64,000 bases of DNA from assembly GCA_946482515.1 (NCBI GenBank), contig CAMLRS010000004.1:124001-188000 (forward strand). The letters run 5' to 3'. The DNA is from an uncultured Flavobacteriales bacterium (GTDB lineage: Bacteria; Bacteroidota; Bacteroidia; Flavobacteriales; Crocinitomicaceae). Positions 42,488 through 51,678 of the stretch are shown piece by piece. Position numbers and translations under genes: made by a program. The notes under the pieces are model-generated. The model had not been told where the DNA came from and made no database searches. It saw only the letters and a program-made list of their open reading frames with translations. Each line of letters begins with the position of its first letter. Positions within the stretch are counted from its first letter, which is position 1.

Positions 42488-44398
42488 TCAAAGCTCTTTC
42501 TTCATGGATTCCGCCATTTCACAGGTGATCAGCGGCAAATAAATTTCCACGCTCACACCGCCCGAATCGCGCTCGCGGATCAGGTAGCTGGCGCTGTCTT
42601 TGTTGATCTTGTTCACAATGTCGAGACGGTCGTTGATGATCTCGGAAGCACGCGTGGAAGTTCCTGCTTTCAATCCTTTTCCGTTATCGGTCACTTTGAT
42701 TTTCAGCTCATTGCCTTGTTGTTCGAAACGCAGCTCTATCCTTCCTTCGTAGGAAATATTCCGGAAACCACGCTCGATGCTGTTTTCCACGAAAGGCTGT
42801 AACAACATGGTTGGCAGGCAGATATTGGCCTGATCGATCTGCTCATCCACTTCCACCAAGAAAGTAAAGCTCTTGTTCAGGCGATCGCGCTGCAATTCCA
42901 TGTAAGAAGTGAGCAATTCGATCTCTTTGTCGAGCGTCAGAAAATCATCGTGTGAGCTGTCAAGCGACTGGCGGATCAGTTTCGTGAAAATGGCCAGTTT
43001 TTTAGCAATTTCTGTACTGTTTCCGGAAGCGGCGCCTTGCTGCAGACTCGTGAGGGCGTTGTAGATGAAATCCGGGTTGATGCGCGCGCGTTGCAGGCGC
43101 TGTTCCATTTCCAGTCGTTCCTGGCGGGTGCGCATGTTTTTCTGGCGGAAGACGATGAAAATATAGCAGGCCAGCAGTGCCGAAATGATGATCCCGACCG
43201 TGATCAGCTTCGAGCGCAGCTGACCAATTTCCCGCTGCTGCTTAAGCAATCGCTTATCCTGTTCGTATTCCGACTGGGTTTTTTCACGACGTACGCGGTG
43301 GTATTTCTCTTCCATCTGCACGAGATCGCCATGTGCTTTCTGGGTCTCCAGCTTCAGCAGGTTTTCCCGCTGACGCACGAGCTCTTCGTAAACAATCAGC
43401 GCACGTTCGTAGTCGCCGCTCAATTTGGAGCAGTTGTAAAGCAATTCCAGGCCGTCGCGGATCTTGTAGGGATTGTCGAGCTTGATCGCATAGCTCAGGC
43501 TGGAATCAGCGCAAACATACGCTTTGTCGTATTGCTTCAGCTCGAGGTAGATGTCGGCCATATCCGCATATATACCATTGCGTTCCTGGAAATGAACGGC
43601 CGGCTGCGTAAAGTAAAGCGCGCTATCGAGGTAAACCAGCGCCTGGCGGTAATTGCGCTCATGGTATTCCTTGTCTTCCAACAGGTTATAACCGCGGATA
43701 TATCCTTCCGCATAACCAATTCGCTGCGCCAGTCGGATACCGAAAACGGCCATGTGCTGAGCGGAATCCAGCAGCTCGTTTTTACCCGTAGCCTGGAACT
43801 GGTGGTAATAGCGGTAGGAAAGACTGTACAGGTTCTCGACCTTGTTTTTGCTGTCCGGCAGGATCACCGCCAGCGGATGCGCCATAGCGATGTAGCCACG
43901 CGCCACGTCTTCCTTGCCCAATTTCGACATGGCGCTGGAAAGCGAAAGCAGAATACGGGTTTGCAGGCTTTTGTTATCCGCTTTCTTCATCAGGCCGAGC
44001 GCCCGGTTATAGAGGCTTACGGCGTTGTCGTATTTCCCGATGCGAAGCTGCAGATCGCCCGAAGTAATCGTGTATTCGAGGTACGTCCAGGCCGAACAGC
44101 GCAGGCTATCGAGCAGCGATTTTTCCTGTTTCAGGAATTGACCGGCACCCTCGAAATCTTCCTTTTGCATGGCGTTCACGGCCTCCAGATGGAAGGCAAA
44201 TGCACGACAGGCCGGTGAGCCGGTTTTGCGCAGCAGATGGATTTCTTTCAGAATGTTTTCGGCTTTGTAGGTAGTAACAGCCTCGAAATCGCGGTGGCGT
44301 ATGTAATCGTCCTTCAGGGAACAATCGCAGCGTTTCTGCCCGAAGGCGGAAAAGACGGCGATCACGCATATCCCTGACAGCAATTTTTTCATACGCAT
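42488..44398 (-). CDS. LytS-type sensor histidine kinase homologue with TPRs, lacking the usual phosphoacceptor His
   Basis: A 636-residue membrane protein. A signal peptide (MKKLLSGICVIAVFSAFG) leads to a periplasmic region of tetratricopeptide repeats (about 70-360), a coiled coil, one membrane helix (LITVGIIISALLACYIFIVF) and a cytoplasmic His_kinase/HATPase module. In this family the phosphoacceptor lies in NPHFLFN; here the sequence reads INPDFIYNALTSLQQ, with Asp in place of His (GAT, 43070-43072). The ATP-binding lid is intact: LQPFVENSIERGF and VTDNGKGLKAGTSTRASEI. No LytTR regulator is adjacent. It may be a pseudokinase, or phosphorylation may use another residue. The start could also be the second Met (44392). 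Confidence 0.85.
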   Translation of the reverse strand: MRMKKLLSGICVIAVFSAFGQKRCDCSLKDDYIRHRDFEAVTTYKAENILKEIHLLRKTGSPACRAFAFHLEAVNAMQKEDFEGAGQFLKQEKSLLDSLRCSAWTYLEYTITSGDLQLRIGKYDNAVSLYNRALGLMKKADNKSLQTRILLSLSSAMSKLGKEDVARGYIAMAHPLAVILPDSKNKVENLYSLSYRYYHQFQATGKNELLDSAQHMAVFGIRLAQRIGYAEGYIRGYNLLEDKEYHERNYRQALVYLDSALYFTQPAVHFQERNGIYADMADIYLELKQYDKAYVCADSSLSYAIKLDNPYKIRDGLELLYNCSKLSGDYERALIVYEELVRQRENLLKLETQKAHGDLVQMEEKYHRVRREKTQSEYEQDKRLLKQQREIGQLRSKLITVGIIISALLACYIFIVFRQKNMRTRQERLEMEQRLQRARINPDFIYNALTSLQQGAASGNSTEIAKKLAIFTKLIRQSLDSSHDDFLTLDKEIELLTSYMELQRDRLNKSFTFLVEVDEQIDQANICLPTMLLQPFVENSIERGFRNISYEGRIELRFEQQGNELKIKVTDNGKGLKAGTSTRASEIINDRLDIVNKINKDSASYLIRERDSGGVSVEIYLPLITCEMAESMKKEL

Positions 44399-44408
44399 AA
44401 AACAGTTT

Positions 44409-44416
44409 CAAATGTA
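44409..44416 (-). promoter_or_regulatory. Promoter -7 box of the LytS-like gene
   Basis: TACATTTG on the minus strand, ending eleven bases before the ATG. No -33 TTG seen. Confidence 0.45.
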
Positions 44417-44507
44417 GGTGATAATGTTGGATGTTGGAACGCTGATGGTTGAATTCATCTATGCAATCACGGCCAATCGTAAGATTACTCGCGGTCGGTA
44501 GAAATGA

Positions 44508-44539
44508 AAAAGGGATCCTTCGATGAAGAATCCCTTTCC
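44508..44539 (-). terminator. Terminator after the outer-membrane protein gene
   Basis: AAAGGGATTCTTC and GAAGGATCCCTTT pair (one mismatch) on the minus strand, followed by TTTCATTTC, 45 bases after the stop at 44584. Confidence 0.8.
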
Positions 44540-44583
44540 TGACTGTGTTTTACTTATGCTACGAATTCAGCCAACCTAAAAAC

Positions 44584-45399
44584 CTAAAAAGTATATGATA
44601 AACCAAAAGTGAGCGGGTAAACTGCGGCCGTTTTGCCGGTGTCAAAGAGCGGAAGCAGGCTATAGTTTGCAAAGACGCCCCAGCTGTCATAGCCTAATTT
44701 AACGGCAGCATCGAGGCGGAAAGCGTTCAGACCGTAAGTGTCGCGTGACACCGCTTTGCTGTCTTCCGTTTTCGTTTTCACGCTGGAACCGATACGGATA
44801 CCTCCGATTACACCGGCAGCAAGGAAGAATCCTTTGTCATTGCCGTCGCCGTTGCTACAGAACTCAACCAGGAGCGGAACCGTCAGGTAGCTGGCGCGCA
44901 GCTTGTTCTTCTCGAAATCGTTGATGGTATCCTGCGTTACCCAAAGGGAGTCGTTATCGACATTCAGCACCTGTTGCTTCAGGCCAACACCGGTAAAGTT
45001 GAAGCCCAGACCTGTTGTAATACCGATGTAGTTGCGGTAGATCGGGAATTTATGCTCCAGGATATTGATGTTCCAGCTAAAAGATTTCCCCGGGTCGTTT
45101 TCCCATTGCGGATCATCCGGGAAGCTGCTTTTCATAGAGCTGTTGAGCAACATCGTCGGTCCGAATTCGATTCCTGCCCAGTGTCCGTCTGTGTCAGGGC
45201 GATCTCTATCTTCCTCTTCTTCTCCGTTTTCGTCATTGCCATCAACTGTGAGCGTATCGCCTTCCACTTTCACATCGCCTTTGGTGATGATGATGATTTC
45301 CTTTTCTCCGAGGTTGATGCGTGTTGTATCCGGATCTTCCTGAGCTGTTGCACCCCATGCGAGCAAGATGCCGAGTGCGCTGGTAATAATTGTTTTCAT
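44584..45399 (-). CDS. Outer-membrane beta-barrel protein with acidic N-terminal region
   Basis: A 271-residue protein with a signal peptide (MKTIITSALGILLAWGATAQ). The mature N-terminus is highly acidic (NDENGEEEEDRDRPDTDG, about residues 54-71) and preceded by beta-rich KGDVKVEGDTLTVDG. The rest alternates hydrophobic and polar residues and ends in YPLTFGLSYTF, an aromatic C-terminus typical of small outer-membrane barrels (PorT/OMP_b-brl type). Function unknown. The acidic stretch might bind cations, which is only a guess. Confidence 0.8.
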   Translation of the reverse strand: MKTIITSALGILLAWGATAQEDPDTTRINLGEKEIIIITKGDVKVEGDTLTVDGNDENGEEEEDRDRPDTDGHWAGIEFGPTMLLNSSMKSSFPDDPQWENDPGKSFSWNINILEHKFPIYRNYIGITTGLGFNFTGVGLKQQVLNVDNDSLWVTQDTINDFEKNKLRASYLTVPLLVEFCSNGDGNDKGFFLAAGVIGGIRIGSSVKTKTEDSKAVSRDTYGLNAFRLDAAVKLGYDSWGVFANYSLLPLFDTGKTAAVYPLTFGLSYTF

Positions 45400-45411
45400 G
45401 TCTTCTATGTA

Positions 45412-45522
45412 TTAAATCGTTTTCTTCACTTTCATCCCGATCGTTCCGGGGTATTTGTCCGTAAGACCTGTGAAGCCTGTTTTTGTTACAGCGGCTTGAA
45501 AAAATTTTTGATATAAAATCAT
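45412..45522 (-). CDS. Candidate small basic protein (36 aa)
   Basis: An ATG-led frame on the minus strand reading MILYQKFFQAAVTKTGFTGL, then TDKYPGTIGMKVKKTI, ending 12 bases before the ATG of the outer-membrane gene. A -7 box (TATTTTTG, 45571-45564) lies 42 bases upstream, so the frame is in the transcribed leader. Codon use looks plausible but I do not recognise the peptide, and it may be a chance frame. Confidence 0.35.
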   Translation of the reverse strand: MILYQKFFQAAVTKTGFTGLTDKYPGTIGMKVKKTI

Positions 45523-45563
45523 AATGTGTTGAACATCAATTAATTAATTTTCGAATTTTATCT

Positions 45564-45571
45564 CAAAAATA
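45564..45571 (-). promoter_or_regulatory. Promoter -7 box upstream of the outer-membrane protein gene
   Basis: TATTTTTG on the minus strand. The leader to the ATG at 45399 would be about 160 bases. Confidence 0.5.
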
Positions 45572-45580
45572 AGGTGTGGC

Positions 45581-45695
45581 GTTTCCCCCTTTGGAGGGGG
45601 ACTAAGGGGGAGGACTGATTTAACGCGGTTCTAGCCACCCTCCTCTATCCTCCCTCAAGGGAGGAGGTATCACCAACTTCCCCGTTTTAAGGGGA
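45581..45695. repeat. Composite GC-rich intergenic repeat
   Basis: 45581-45616 nearly equals the in-frame ileS insertion (177-212). It continues through CCTCCCTCAAGGGAGG (a palindrome) and CCCC-gttttaa-GGGG. These hairpins resemble short non-coding palindromes seen between Bacteroidota genes. The block lies between divergent genes just upstream of aspS. Confidence 0.8.
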
Positions 45696-45704
45696 GAAAT
45701 TTTC

Positions 45705-45712
45705 TATTTTTG
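45705..45712 (+). promoter_or_regulatory. aspS promoter -7 box
   Basis: TATTTTTG ends 19 bases before the aspS ATG and immediately follows the composite repeat. The -33 position falls inside the repeat. Confidence 0.5.
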
Positions 45713-45731
45713 CGCATCATTTCATTGCATT

Positions 45732-47480
45732 ATGTACAGAACGCACACATGCGGCGAGCTCCGCGCAGAACACATCGGACAGGAAGTTATCCTTGCAGGC
45801 TGGGTCCAGCGATCCAAAGATCTTGGCGGCATCACCTTTGTGGATTTGCGCGATCGTTACGGCATCACGCAGCTGGCATTCAACATGGAAGAGCAATCTG
45901 ACCTGTGTGCTGAAGCACGCAAGCTGGGCCGCGAGTTCGTGGTACAGGCAAGTGGAACGGTCATCGAACGGTCGAGCAAGAACACCAAGATCCCGACCGG
46001 AGAAATCGAGATCAAAGTGAGCAAGCTGACTGTATTGAACGCTGCAAAGCTTCCTCCCTTCACTATTGAAGACGATACCGACGGCGGCGACGAGCTGCGC
46101 ATGAAATACCGCTACCTTGACCTGCGCCGCAATCCGGTTCAGGAAAAGCTGCGCCTGCGCAACCAGGTAGCGCTCGAAACACGCAAATACCTCGACAGTC
46201 AGGGATTCTGGGATGTAGAAACGCCTTACCTCATCAAATCAACGCCGGAGGGTGCCCGCGACTTCGTGGTACCAAGCCGTATGAACGAAGGTGAATTCTA
46301 TGCCCTTCCGCAGTCACCGCAGACGTTCAAGCAATTGCTGATGGTTTCCGGTTTCGACCGTTACTACCAGATCGTGAAATGCTTCCGCGACGAAGACCTG
46401 CGTGCCGACCGCCAGCCGGAGTTTACCCAAATCGACTGTGAAATGGCGTTCGTAGAGCAGGAAGATATCCTCCAGCTCTTCGAAGGAATGGTGAAGCATT
46501 TGTTTTCCGCTGTTCGCGGCGTGACCTTCGACGGACCTTTCCCACGCATGACCTACGCCGAAGCGATGGAGAAATACGGTTCCGACAAACCGGATATCCG
46601 TTTCGGGATGGAATTCACCGACCTGAATGATCTGACTAAAAACAAAGGCTTCCAGGTAGCCGACGACGCTGAAGCGGTGATCGGAATTGCCGTTCCAGGC
46701 TGTGCCGAATACACACGCAAGCAGCTCGACGAGCTCACCGAATGGGTGAAACGTCCGCAAATTGGTGCCAAAGGACTGATCTATGTGAAATGCAACGCCG
46801 ACGGAACGTTCAAAAGCTCTGTCGATAAATTCTATTCCGAATCCGACCTGAAAGCCTGGGCCGAAGCGACCGGAGCAGCAGCCGGCGACCTCATCCTGGT
46901 GATCAGCGGCGACCTCGACAAAGCCCGCAAGCAGATGAACGAGCTGCGCCTGCATATGGGAACCACGCTCGGACTGCGCAAGCCGGATGAGTTCAAACCA
47001 CTGTGGGTACTCGATTTCCCGCTGCTGGAATGGGACGAAGACAATGGTCGTTTCCACGCGATGCACCACCCGTTCACGTCGCCGAAGCCGGAAGATTTTC
47101 ATCTGATCAGTACCAATCCGAAGGCCGTTCGCGCCAATGCGTATGACCTCGCGGTGAATGGTGTTGAACTGGGCGGGGGATCTATTCGTATCCACGACCG
47201 TCAGCTGCAGGCACAGATGTTCGAGCTGTTAGGTTTTACGCCACAACAGGCTGAAGAACAATTCGGCTTCCTGATGAACGCGTTTGAATTTGGTGCGCCA
47301 CCACACGGCGGACTGGCTTTCGGACTCGACCGCCTGGTTGCAACTATGGGTGGATCTGAAACGATCCGTGACTACATCGCGTTCCCGAAAAACAACAGCG
47401 GCCGCGATACCATGATCGACGCACCTTCTGCCATCGATGCTGCACAGCTGGATGAGCTGAAGATCGTGCTGAAAGCCTGA
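45732..47480 (+). CDS. aspS: Aspartyl-tRNA synthetase (bacterial type)
   Basis: Charges tRNA-Asp. The 582-residue length and the inserted GAD domain (about residues 280-420) mark the bacterial type. Visible parts are the OB-fold anticodon domain ([20 protein letters not shown]), class II motif 1 around [20 protein letters not shown], motif 2 [20 protein letters not shown] and motif 3 [15 protein letters not shown]. Whether it is discriminating or non-discriminating cannot be judged with confidence. Confidence 0.98.
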   Translation: MYRTHTCGELRAEHIGQEVILAGWVQRSKDLGGITFVDLRDRYGITQLAFNMEEQSDLCAEARKLGREFVVQASGTVIERSSKNTKIPTGEIEIKVSKLTVLNAAKLPPFTIEDDTDGGDELRMKYRYLDLRRNPVQEKLRLRNQVALETRKYLDSQGFWDVETPYLIKSTPEGARDFVVPSRMNEGEFYALPQSPQTFKQLLMVSGFDRYYQIVKCFRDEDLRADRQPEFTQIDCEMAFVEQEDILQLFEGMVKHLFSAVRGVTFDGPFPRMTYAEAMEKYGSDKPDIRFGMEFTDLNDLTKNKGFQVADDAEAVIGIAVPGCAEYTRKQLDELTEWVKRPQIGAKGLIYVKCNADGTFKSSVDKFYSESDLKAWAEATGAAAGDLILVISGDLDKARKQMNELRLHMGTTLGLRKPDEFKPLWVLDFPLLEWDEDNGRFHAMHHPFTSPKPEDFHLISTNPKAVRANAYDLAVNGVELGGGSIRIHDRQLQAQMFELLGFTPQQAEEQFGFLMNAFEFGAPPHGGLAFGLDRLVATMGGSETIRDYIAFPKNNSGRDTMIDAPSAIDAAQLDELKIVLKA

Positions 47481-47551
47481 TTCATTTTTAAAAACGAAAC
47501 TTCCCGTTATTTTTCCATGTGTTTTGACCTGAATTAGGTATCTTAAGACAC

Positions 47552-48808
47552 ATGAGTCCTTATATTACCATCATTGCTTTCAGCGGAATTGTTATTCTGA
47601 GCTTTTTCTTCAACCAGGTTTCCAAGCGCACGAATATCCCGAGCGTATTGATGCTCATTGGGTTGGGGATGGGTATCAAAGCCATGCTGAATGCCTACCA
47701 TTTGGGGCAGCAGGATTTTGGTCTGGACACGATCCTCGAAGTGCTGGGCAATGTCGGTATTGTGATGATTGTGCTGGAAGCCTCGCTCGATCTGGAGCTA
47801 GCACGTGAAAAGCGTGGATTGATGATACGGGCTTTTCTCGTTGCAGCGGTTTCTTTTACAGGAATCCTCTTTGCCCTCGGCTTCCTGTTCCAGTACTTTT
47901 TCCCAGCAAGCAACTTATACACCTGCCTGGTGTACGCCGTACCGCTTTCCATTATGAGCAGTTCTATCATTATTCCGAGCGTGGGCTCGCTAAGTAAAAA
48001 CAAGCGGGAATTCATGATCTACGAAAGCACTTTTTCGGACATTATCGGAATCATGGTCTTTTATTTCATGCTGAGTGCCGAAGGCTCGACCAGTAACAGT
48101 GCCGTTGCCATCGATATCGGATTGAACATTCTGTTCACGGTTTTGCTGTCCGTTTTCGCTGCGTTTGCCCTCGTCTTTTCCATGCAGCGCCTCACAATGG
48201 AAGTCAAGCTGTTCCTCATTGTAGCACTACTGCTTTTCCTGTATTCGCTTGGGAAAATGTTCCACCTTTCTTCCCTGTTGCTCATTCTCGCCTTCGGATT
48301 GGTGCTGAACAATACCCATGTGTTTTTCCATGGCAGGCTCAAGCGCTATTTCAATGACAAGATCGTGAAGGATATCTTGAGTGATTTTCACAAGCTTACC
48401 CTAGAAAGTGCCTTCCTGATTCGTACGTTTTTCTTCGTGATCTTCGGGTTCAGTATCTCAGTTGCTTCCCTGTATTCGATGGAGATCGCGCTCAATAGCC
48501 TGCTGATTGTCGCCATCCTGTACGCCATACGATTCCTGTGCCTGCGATTCCTGGCGAAAACGCATATATTTCCTGAATTGTTCATTGCACCCCGCGGATT
48601 GATTACCATTTTGCTGTATTTTTCCATCCAGAAAAGCAACGGCTTTACCATCCCGGCGTTTGATACAGGATTACTGCTTTATCCCGTGCTGATCACGAGC
48701 CTGATCATGACCATCGGCTTGCTCACACACAAAGGAGAGCGTGTATCCGATGCGCTGCTGAGTCAGCTGCCAAAATTAAAACACACGAAAAAAGATGAGA
48801 AGCATTAA
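47552..48808 (+). CDS. Cation:proton antiporter (CPA family)
   Basis: A 418-residue inner-membrane protein with 11-13 hydrophobic helices, exchanging Na+ or K+ for H+. N-terminal SVLMLIGLGMGIKAMLNAYH, EVLGNVGIVMIVLEASLDLE and the conserved SSSIIIPSVGSLSKNKREFM with a following acidic residue fit the NhaP/KefB-like exchangers. No TrkA-type cytoplasmic domain follows, so it is the transporter core only. Ion preference is not assignable. It overlaps the following lipoprotein gene by 14 bases. Confidence 0.88.
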   Translation: MSPYITIIAFSGIVILSFFFNQVSKRTNIPSVLMLIGLGMGIKAMLNAYHLGQQDFGLDTILEVLGNVGIVMIVLEASLDLELAREKRGLMIRAFLVAAVSFTGILFALGFLFQYFFPASNLYTCLVYAVPLSIMSSSIIIPSVGSLSKNKREFMIYESTFSDIIGIMVFYFMLSAEGSTSNSAVAIDIGLNILFTVLLSVFAAFALVFSMQRLTMEVKLFLIVALLLFLYSLGKMFHLSSLLLILAFGLVLNNTHVFFHGRLKRYFNDKIVKDILSDFHKLTLESAFLIRTFFFVIFGFSISVASLYSMEIALNSLLIVAILYAIRFLCLRFLAKTHIFPELFIAPRGLITILLYFSIQKSNGFTIPAFDTGLLLYPVLITSLIMTIGLLTHKGERVSDALLSQLPKLKHTKKDEKH

Positions 48809-49301
48809 CCTTTGCTTGCTATTACTATTGATCAGTGCGTGCGGAACGCTTAAAAACGGCGGCGGAAAACAAGTACGCGTCAACGGAACCATTTACATTG
48901 AAAAGCCTGTTTGTCAGCCCGGTCAGCCACCTGCCAAAGGCGATGCTGTTCCGGTAGCAAATACCACATATTATATCAAGGACGGCAGCATCAATGATCC
49001 GGCTGTGATCGCCGATAAGCAATTGCAAACCGATTCAACCGGTGCGTTTACAGTTCGGCTGAAGCCCGGAACATACGCAGTGGTTCATCCCGATAAGCTG
49101 ATGACGTTTGGAGAATTCCGCCTGAAGCACGGCGCCACATCGACGTATTATAAAGACCGTGATGACGATTGTTTCCAGCGCTGGTACAACTCCGCTGATT
49201 TCTTGCTGAAAGTGGAAAACGATACGACAGTTGCGTTTACGGTAAAATCGCGCTGTTATACGTATACCAATCCTTGCCAGGAATACACGGGTCCGAAGTG
49301 A
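48795..49301 (+). CDS. Lipoprotein of unknown function
   Basis: A 168-residue protein. MRSINLCLLLLLISAC is a lipoprotein signal (LISAC), followed by a short linker (GTLKNGGGKQ). The mature part looks like a carboxypeptidase-regulatory or Ig-like beta domain (VRVNGTIYIEKPVCQPGQPP, AFTVRLKPGTYAVVHPDKLM) with several Cys residues that may pair (PVCQPG, DDDCFQRW, SRCYTYTNPCQEY). It overlaps the antiporter gene. Its stop TGA is the start of a dispersed repeat. Confidence 0.75.
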   Translation: MRSINLCLLLLLISACGTLKNGGGKQVRVNGTIYIEKPVCQPGQPPAKGDAVPVANTTYYIKDGSINDPAVIADKQLQTDSTGAFTVRLKPGTYAVVHPDKLMTFGEFRLKHGATSTYYKDRDDDCFQRWYNSADFLLKVENDTTVAFTVKSRCYTYTNPCQEYTGPK

Positions 49302-49476
49302 TGTTTGATTCTGGATGTTTGATGTTGAATTGCGCTTAGGGAATTTATCACCACTCCAAATGGAGAAATTATCAATGATTAATTAGGAATTATCAAGGTA
49401 AGTACTAATTATTCTTCGCGATCTCAAAAACACACAGCACTTGAATAGTTGACTCTGCGAACTTTGCGGTGAAAAA
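49299..49476. repeat. Intergenic repeat cluster
   Basis: TGATGTTTGATT (49299-49310) equals the first twelve bases of the 3336 repeat and also begins at a stop codon. AATTATCAAGGTAAG near 49391 resembles the pgk-gatC repeat. CTCTGCGAACTTTGCGGTG near 49454 is a further repeat-like phrase. No gene is visible. Confidence 0.6.
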
Positions 49477-49956
49477 TTACTCTGTTTTTCTTCCGACCAG
49501 CTTTAAGGTATAAGCTCTCGGATTCGGAATGGAATCGCCGGTGATATCGAGCTGAACAATCCGATCGTTATAGACCTGGTAACGAATGATCCTGGTGGAA
49601 TCTTTCAGGTTGTTTTCGGAAAGGTAATAGATGGGTTGTTTCGTTTTTTTGTCCCGGAAACGCTTCCATTCGCCATTGGAAACCAGAACTTCGTCACCAT
49701 CTTGCGTGGCATTCTTATAGGTTTCGGAAAGACGGTAAATCCCGCTGGAGTCTCCTTTCATGGAAAGGTGCTGCTCGATTCCCGGGCAATCGGCACAAGG
49801 AATGGTACCGGCATAAACGCGCAGGCCTTTGAGCTTCTTTTCAGCTGGTTTTGCTGCCGTCTCATTCGTACGTGCAACAGTGGTATCTTCCGGCCGGTGC
49901 TCAATGCACCCACTCAGTACCAGCCATCCTGCCATCAGCCACCTTAAGTGTTTCAT
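49477..49956 (-). CDS. NlpE-like lipoprotein
   Basis: A 159-residue protein from the ATG at 49956: MKHLRWLMAGWLVLSGC gives a lipobox (VLSGC), and the longer frame to 50154 runs into the oxidoreductase gene. The NlpE N-terminal signature is AGTIPCADCPGIEQHLSM with the CxxC pair, followed by SGIYRLSETYKNATQDGDEV and GEWKRFRDKKTKQPIYYLSE. In enterobacteria NlpE signals surface and copper stress to CpxA; here no Cpx system is present and the role is unknown. Confidence 0.82.
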   Translation of the reverse strand: MKHLRWLMAGWLVLSGCIEHRPEDTTVARTNETAAKPAEKKLKGLRVYAGTIPCADCPGIEQHLSMKGDSSGIYRLSETYKNATQDGDEVLVSNGEWKRFRDKKTKQPIYYLSENNLKDSTRIIRYQVYNDRIVQLDITGDSIPNPRAYTLKLVGRKTE

Positions 49957-49961
49957 ACAAA

Positions 49962-49969
49962 CAAAAATA
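49962..49969 (-). promoter_or_regulatory. Promoter -7 box of the NlpE-like gene
   Basis: TATTTTTG on the minus strand, ending five bases before the ATG at 49956, so a nearly leaderless mRNA. It lies directly after the oxidoreductase stop. Confidence 0.5.
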
Positions 49970-49972
49970 CGA

Positions 49973-50998
49973 TTATTCATCCCAAAACACACTGAGCTTA
50001 CCAATCGTTGTGCCAGATTCGAGCGCTGTATGTGCTTCGGTAAATTGCTGCTGCGAAAACCTGCCGCCAACAACCGGAGTGATCGTTTTTTCCTGTGCCA
50101 TTTGTACCACTGCACGCAGGCAATCGGCAATGATCTGCGGCTTGTGATCGGCAATTTTGAGCATGTTGATGCCTAAGATGCTGCGCGATGTCATCATCAA
50201 TCCGATGGGAATCACAAAGCCCATTTTCCACACAAAAGCAAGGCCACCAAACAACCCGGATTTCCGCAGCTCCGACCCGCCGAACAAGACGAGTCTTCCG
50301 CCGGTTCCGAGTAAAGAACGGTCTTTCTTGAATGTCGATCCGGCAACGGGATTGAAGCTTACGTCGAGCTTTTCCGTTCCCAGCCAACGCTGAGCAGCGG
50401 TTGCATAATCTGTTTCGTTGTAACAGATCACTTCATCGGTGTCGAGCTCGCGTACGATTCGTTCCTTCGTACGTGAACCTATCTTCGCACAGACGAGCGC
50501 TCCTTTGCGTTTGCAAAGCTGAATCAATGCCGTTCCAACGCCGCCTGCCGCGGCATGAACAAGCACACGTTCGCCTGAGCGCACATTGGCCGCATATTCC
50601 ACCATGTAATACGCCGTAACGAATTGCGTGGCCAGCGCCAGGGCCTGGGCCGCATCCATGTTTCCGATAACCGCAAATGCATGTGATTCGGTGATTACGT
50701 CACGGGCATAGCCGCCGAAGCGACAAAACGCCACCACGCGCTGACCAATACAACCGAAATCTGTTTCTGAACCAACCGCTTCGATCACACCCACTACTTC
50801 GTAGCCCAATACGGATGGCATGGGCGGTGCTTCGCGGTAGAGTCCACGGCGGGCCATAACATCGGCATAATTCAATCCAAATGCTTCAACTTTGATGCGT
50901 ACCTGGTTGGGTTTCAGCTCCGGCAACGTTACTATCGACAGCGCGAACGCCTCACCGGGATCGCCTTTCCGGTTCAGTACAAATGCGGTTGTTTGCAT
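49973..50998 (-). CDS. Zinc-independent MDR-family oxidoreductase (quinone reductase-like)
   Basis: A 341-residue NADPH-dependent oxidoreductase. Family marks are VKAFGLNYADVMARRGLYRE, PPMPSVLGYEVVGVIEAVGS, the Rossmann ERVLVHAAAGGVGTALIQL and the final HTALESGTTIGKLSVFWDE. The zinc-binding residues of alcohol dehydrogenases are absent. Substrate unknown; quinones or enones are typical for the family. It lies five bases after rsmI on the same strand. Confidence 0.9.
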   Translation of the reverse strand: MQTTAFVLNRKGDPGEAFALSIVTLPELKPNQVRIKVEAFGLNYADVMARRGLYREAPPMPSVLGYEVVGVIEAVGSETDFGCIGQRVVAFCRFGGYARDVITESHAFAVIGNMDAAQALALATQFVTAYYMVEYAANVRSGERVLVHAAAGGVGTALIQLCKRKGALVCAKIGSRTKERIVRELDTDEVICYNETDYATAAQRWLGTEKLDVSFNPVAGSTFKKDRSLLGTGGRLVLFGGSELRKSGLFGGLAFVWKMGFVIPIGLMMTSRSILGINMLKIADHKPQIIADCLRAVVQMAQEKTITPVVGGRFSQQQFTEAHTALESGTTIGKLSVFWDE

Positions 50999-51003
50999 AG
51001 CGG

Positions 51004-51675
51004 TTATTCTTTTCCTTTGATCAGCAAAACGATCTCGCCTTTAGCGGGTTTTGCCGTATAATAGTCCAGCACTTCGGCTGCCGTTCCGCGCTTGAACTCT
51101 TCAAAGAGCTTACTGATCTCGCGGGCTACGCAGACAATGCGATCTGGTCCCAGAAAGGTACAAATTTCTTCGAGCGCTTTGTTGATGCGGTGCGGCGATT
51201 CGTAGAGAATGATGGTGCGTTCTTCTTCGGCCAGCATTTTCCATTTCGTCTGGCGGCCTTTCTTGTGCGGAAGAAAGCCTTCGAATACAAAACGATCGCT
51301 GGGGAAACCACTACCCACGAGCGCAGGCACAAAAGCCGTTGCACCCGGTAAGCAAGTTACTTCCAAATCGTTTTCGATACACGCCCTGACGAGCAAAAAA
51401 CCCGGATCGGAAATACCCGGCGTGCCCGCATCGGATACCAGGACAGTGAGCTCATTGGAACGAATGGTTTCGAGGGTGCGCTCCAGCTGACGGTGCTCGT
51501 TGTGTGCATGAAACGGTACCAGTTGGTTTTTGATCCCGAAATGGCTGAGCAATTTTGCCGTTACGCGCGTGTCTTCCGCATAAATGGTTTGCGCTTCCTG
51601 GAGCATGCGCAATGCGCGGTGTGTAATATCTTCAAGGTTCCCGACGGGCGTCGGTACCAGTACTAAATTTCCCAT
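51004..51675 (-). CDS. rsmI: 16S rRNA (cytidine(1402)-2'-O)-methyltransferase
   Basis: Methylates C1402 of 16S rRNA. The 223-residue protein has the SAM-binding signature LVLVPTPVGNLEDITHRALR at the N-terminus, YAEDTRVTAKLLSHFGI, VSDAGTPGISDPGFLLVRAC, PGATAFVPALVGSG and ILYESPHRINKALEEI. It lacks the C-terminal extension some members have. It stands between the RDD gene (three bases upstream) and the oxidoreductase gene. Confidence 0.95.
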   Translation of the reverse strand: MGNLVLVPTPVGNLEDITHRALRMLQEAQTIYAEDTRVTAKLLSHFGIKNQLVPFHAHNEHRQLERTLETIRSNELTVLVSDAGTPGISDPGFLLVRACIENDLEVTCLPGATAFVPALVGSGFPSDRFVFEGFLPHKKGRQTKWKMLAEEERTIILYESPHRINKALEEICTFLGPDRIVCVAREISKLFEEFKRGTAAEVLDYYTAKPAKGEIVLLIKGKE

Positions 51676-51678
51676 GTA

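Noticed and set aside
43037..44218. 393-residue frame on the plus strand
   Set aside because: Antisense to the LytS-like gene, with no recognisable domain and no promoter.
46314..47195. 293-residue frame on the minus strand
   Set aside because: Antisense to aspS, whose class II motifs and GAD domain are intact.
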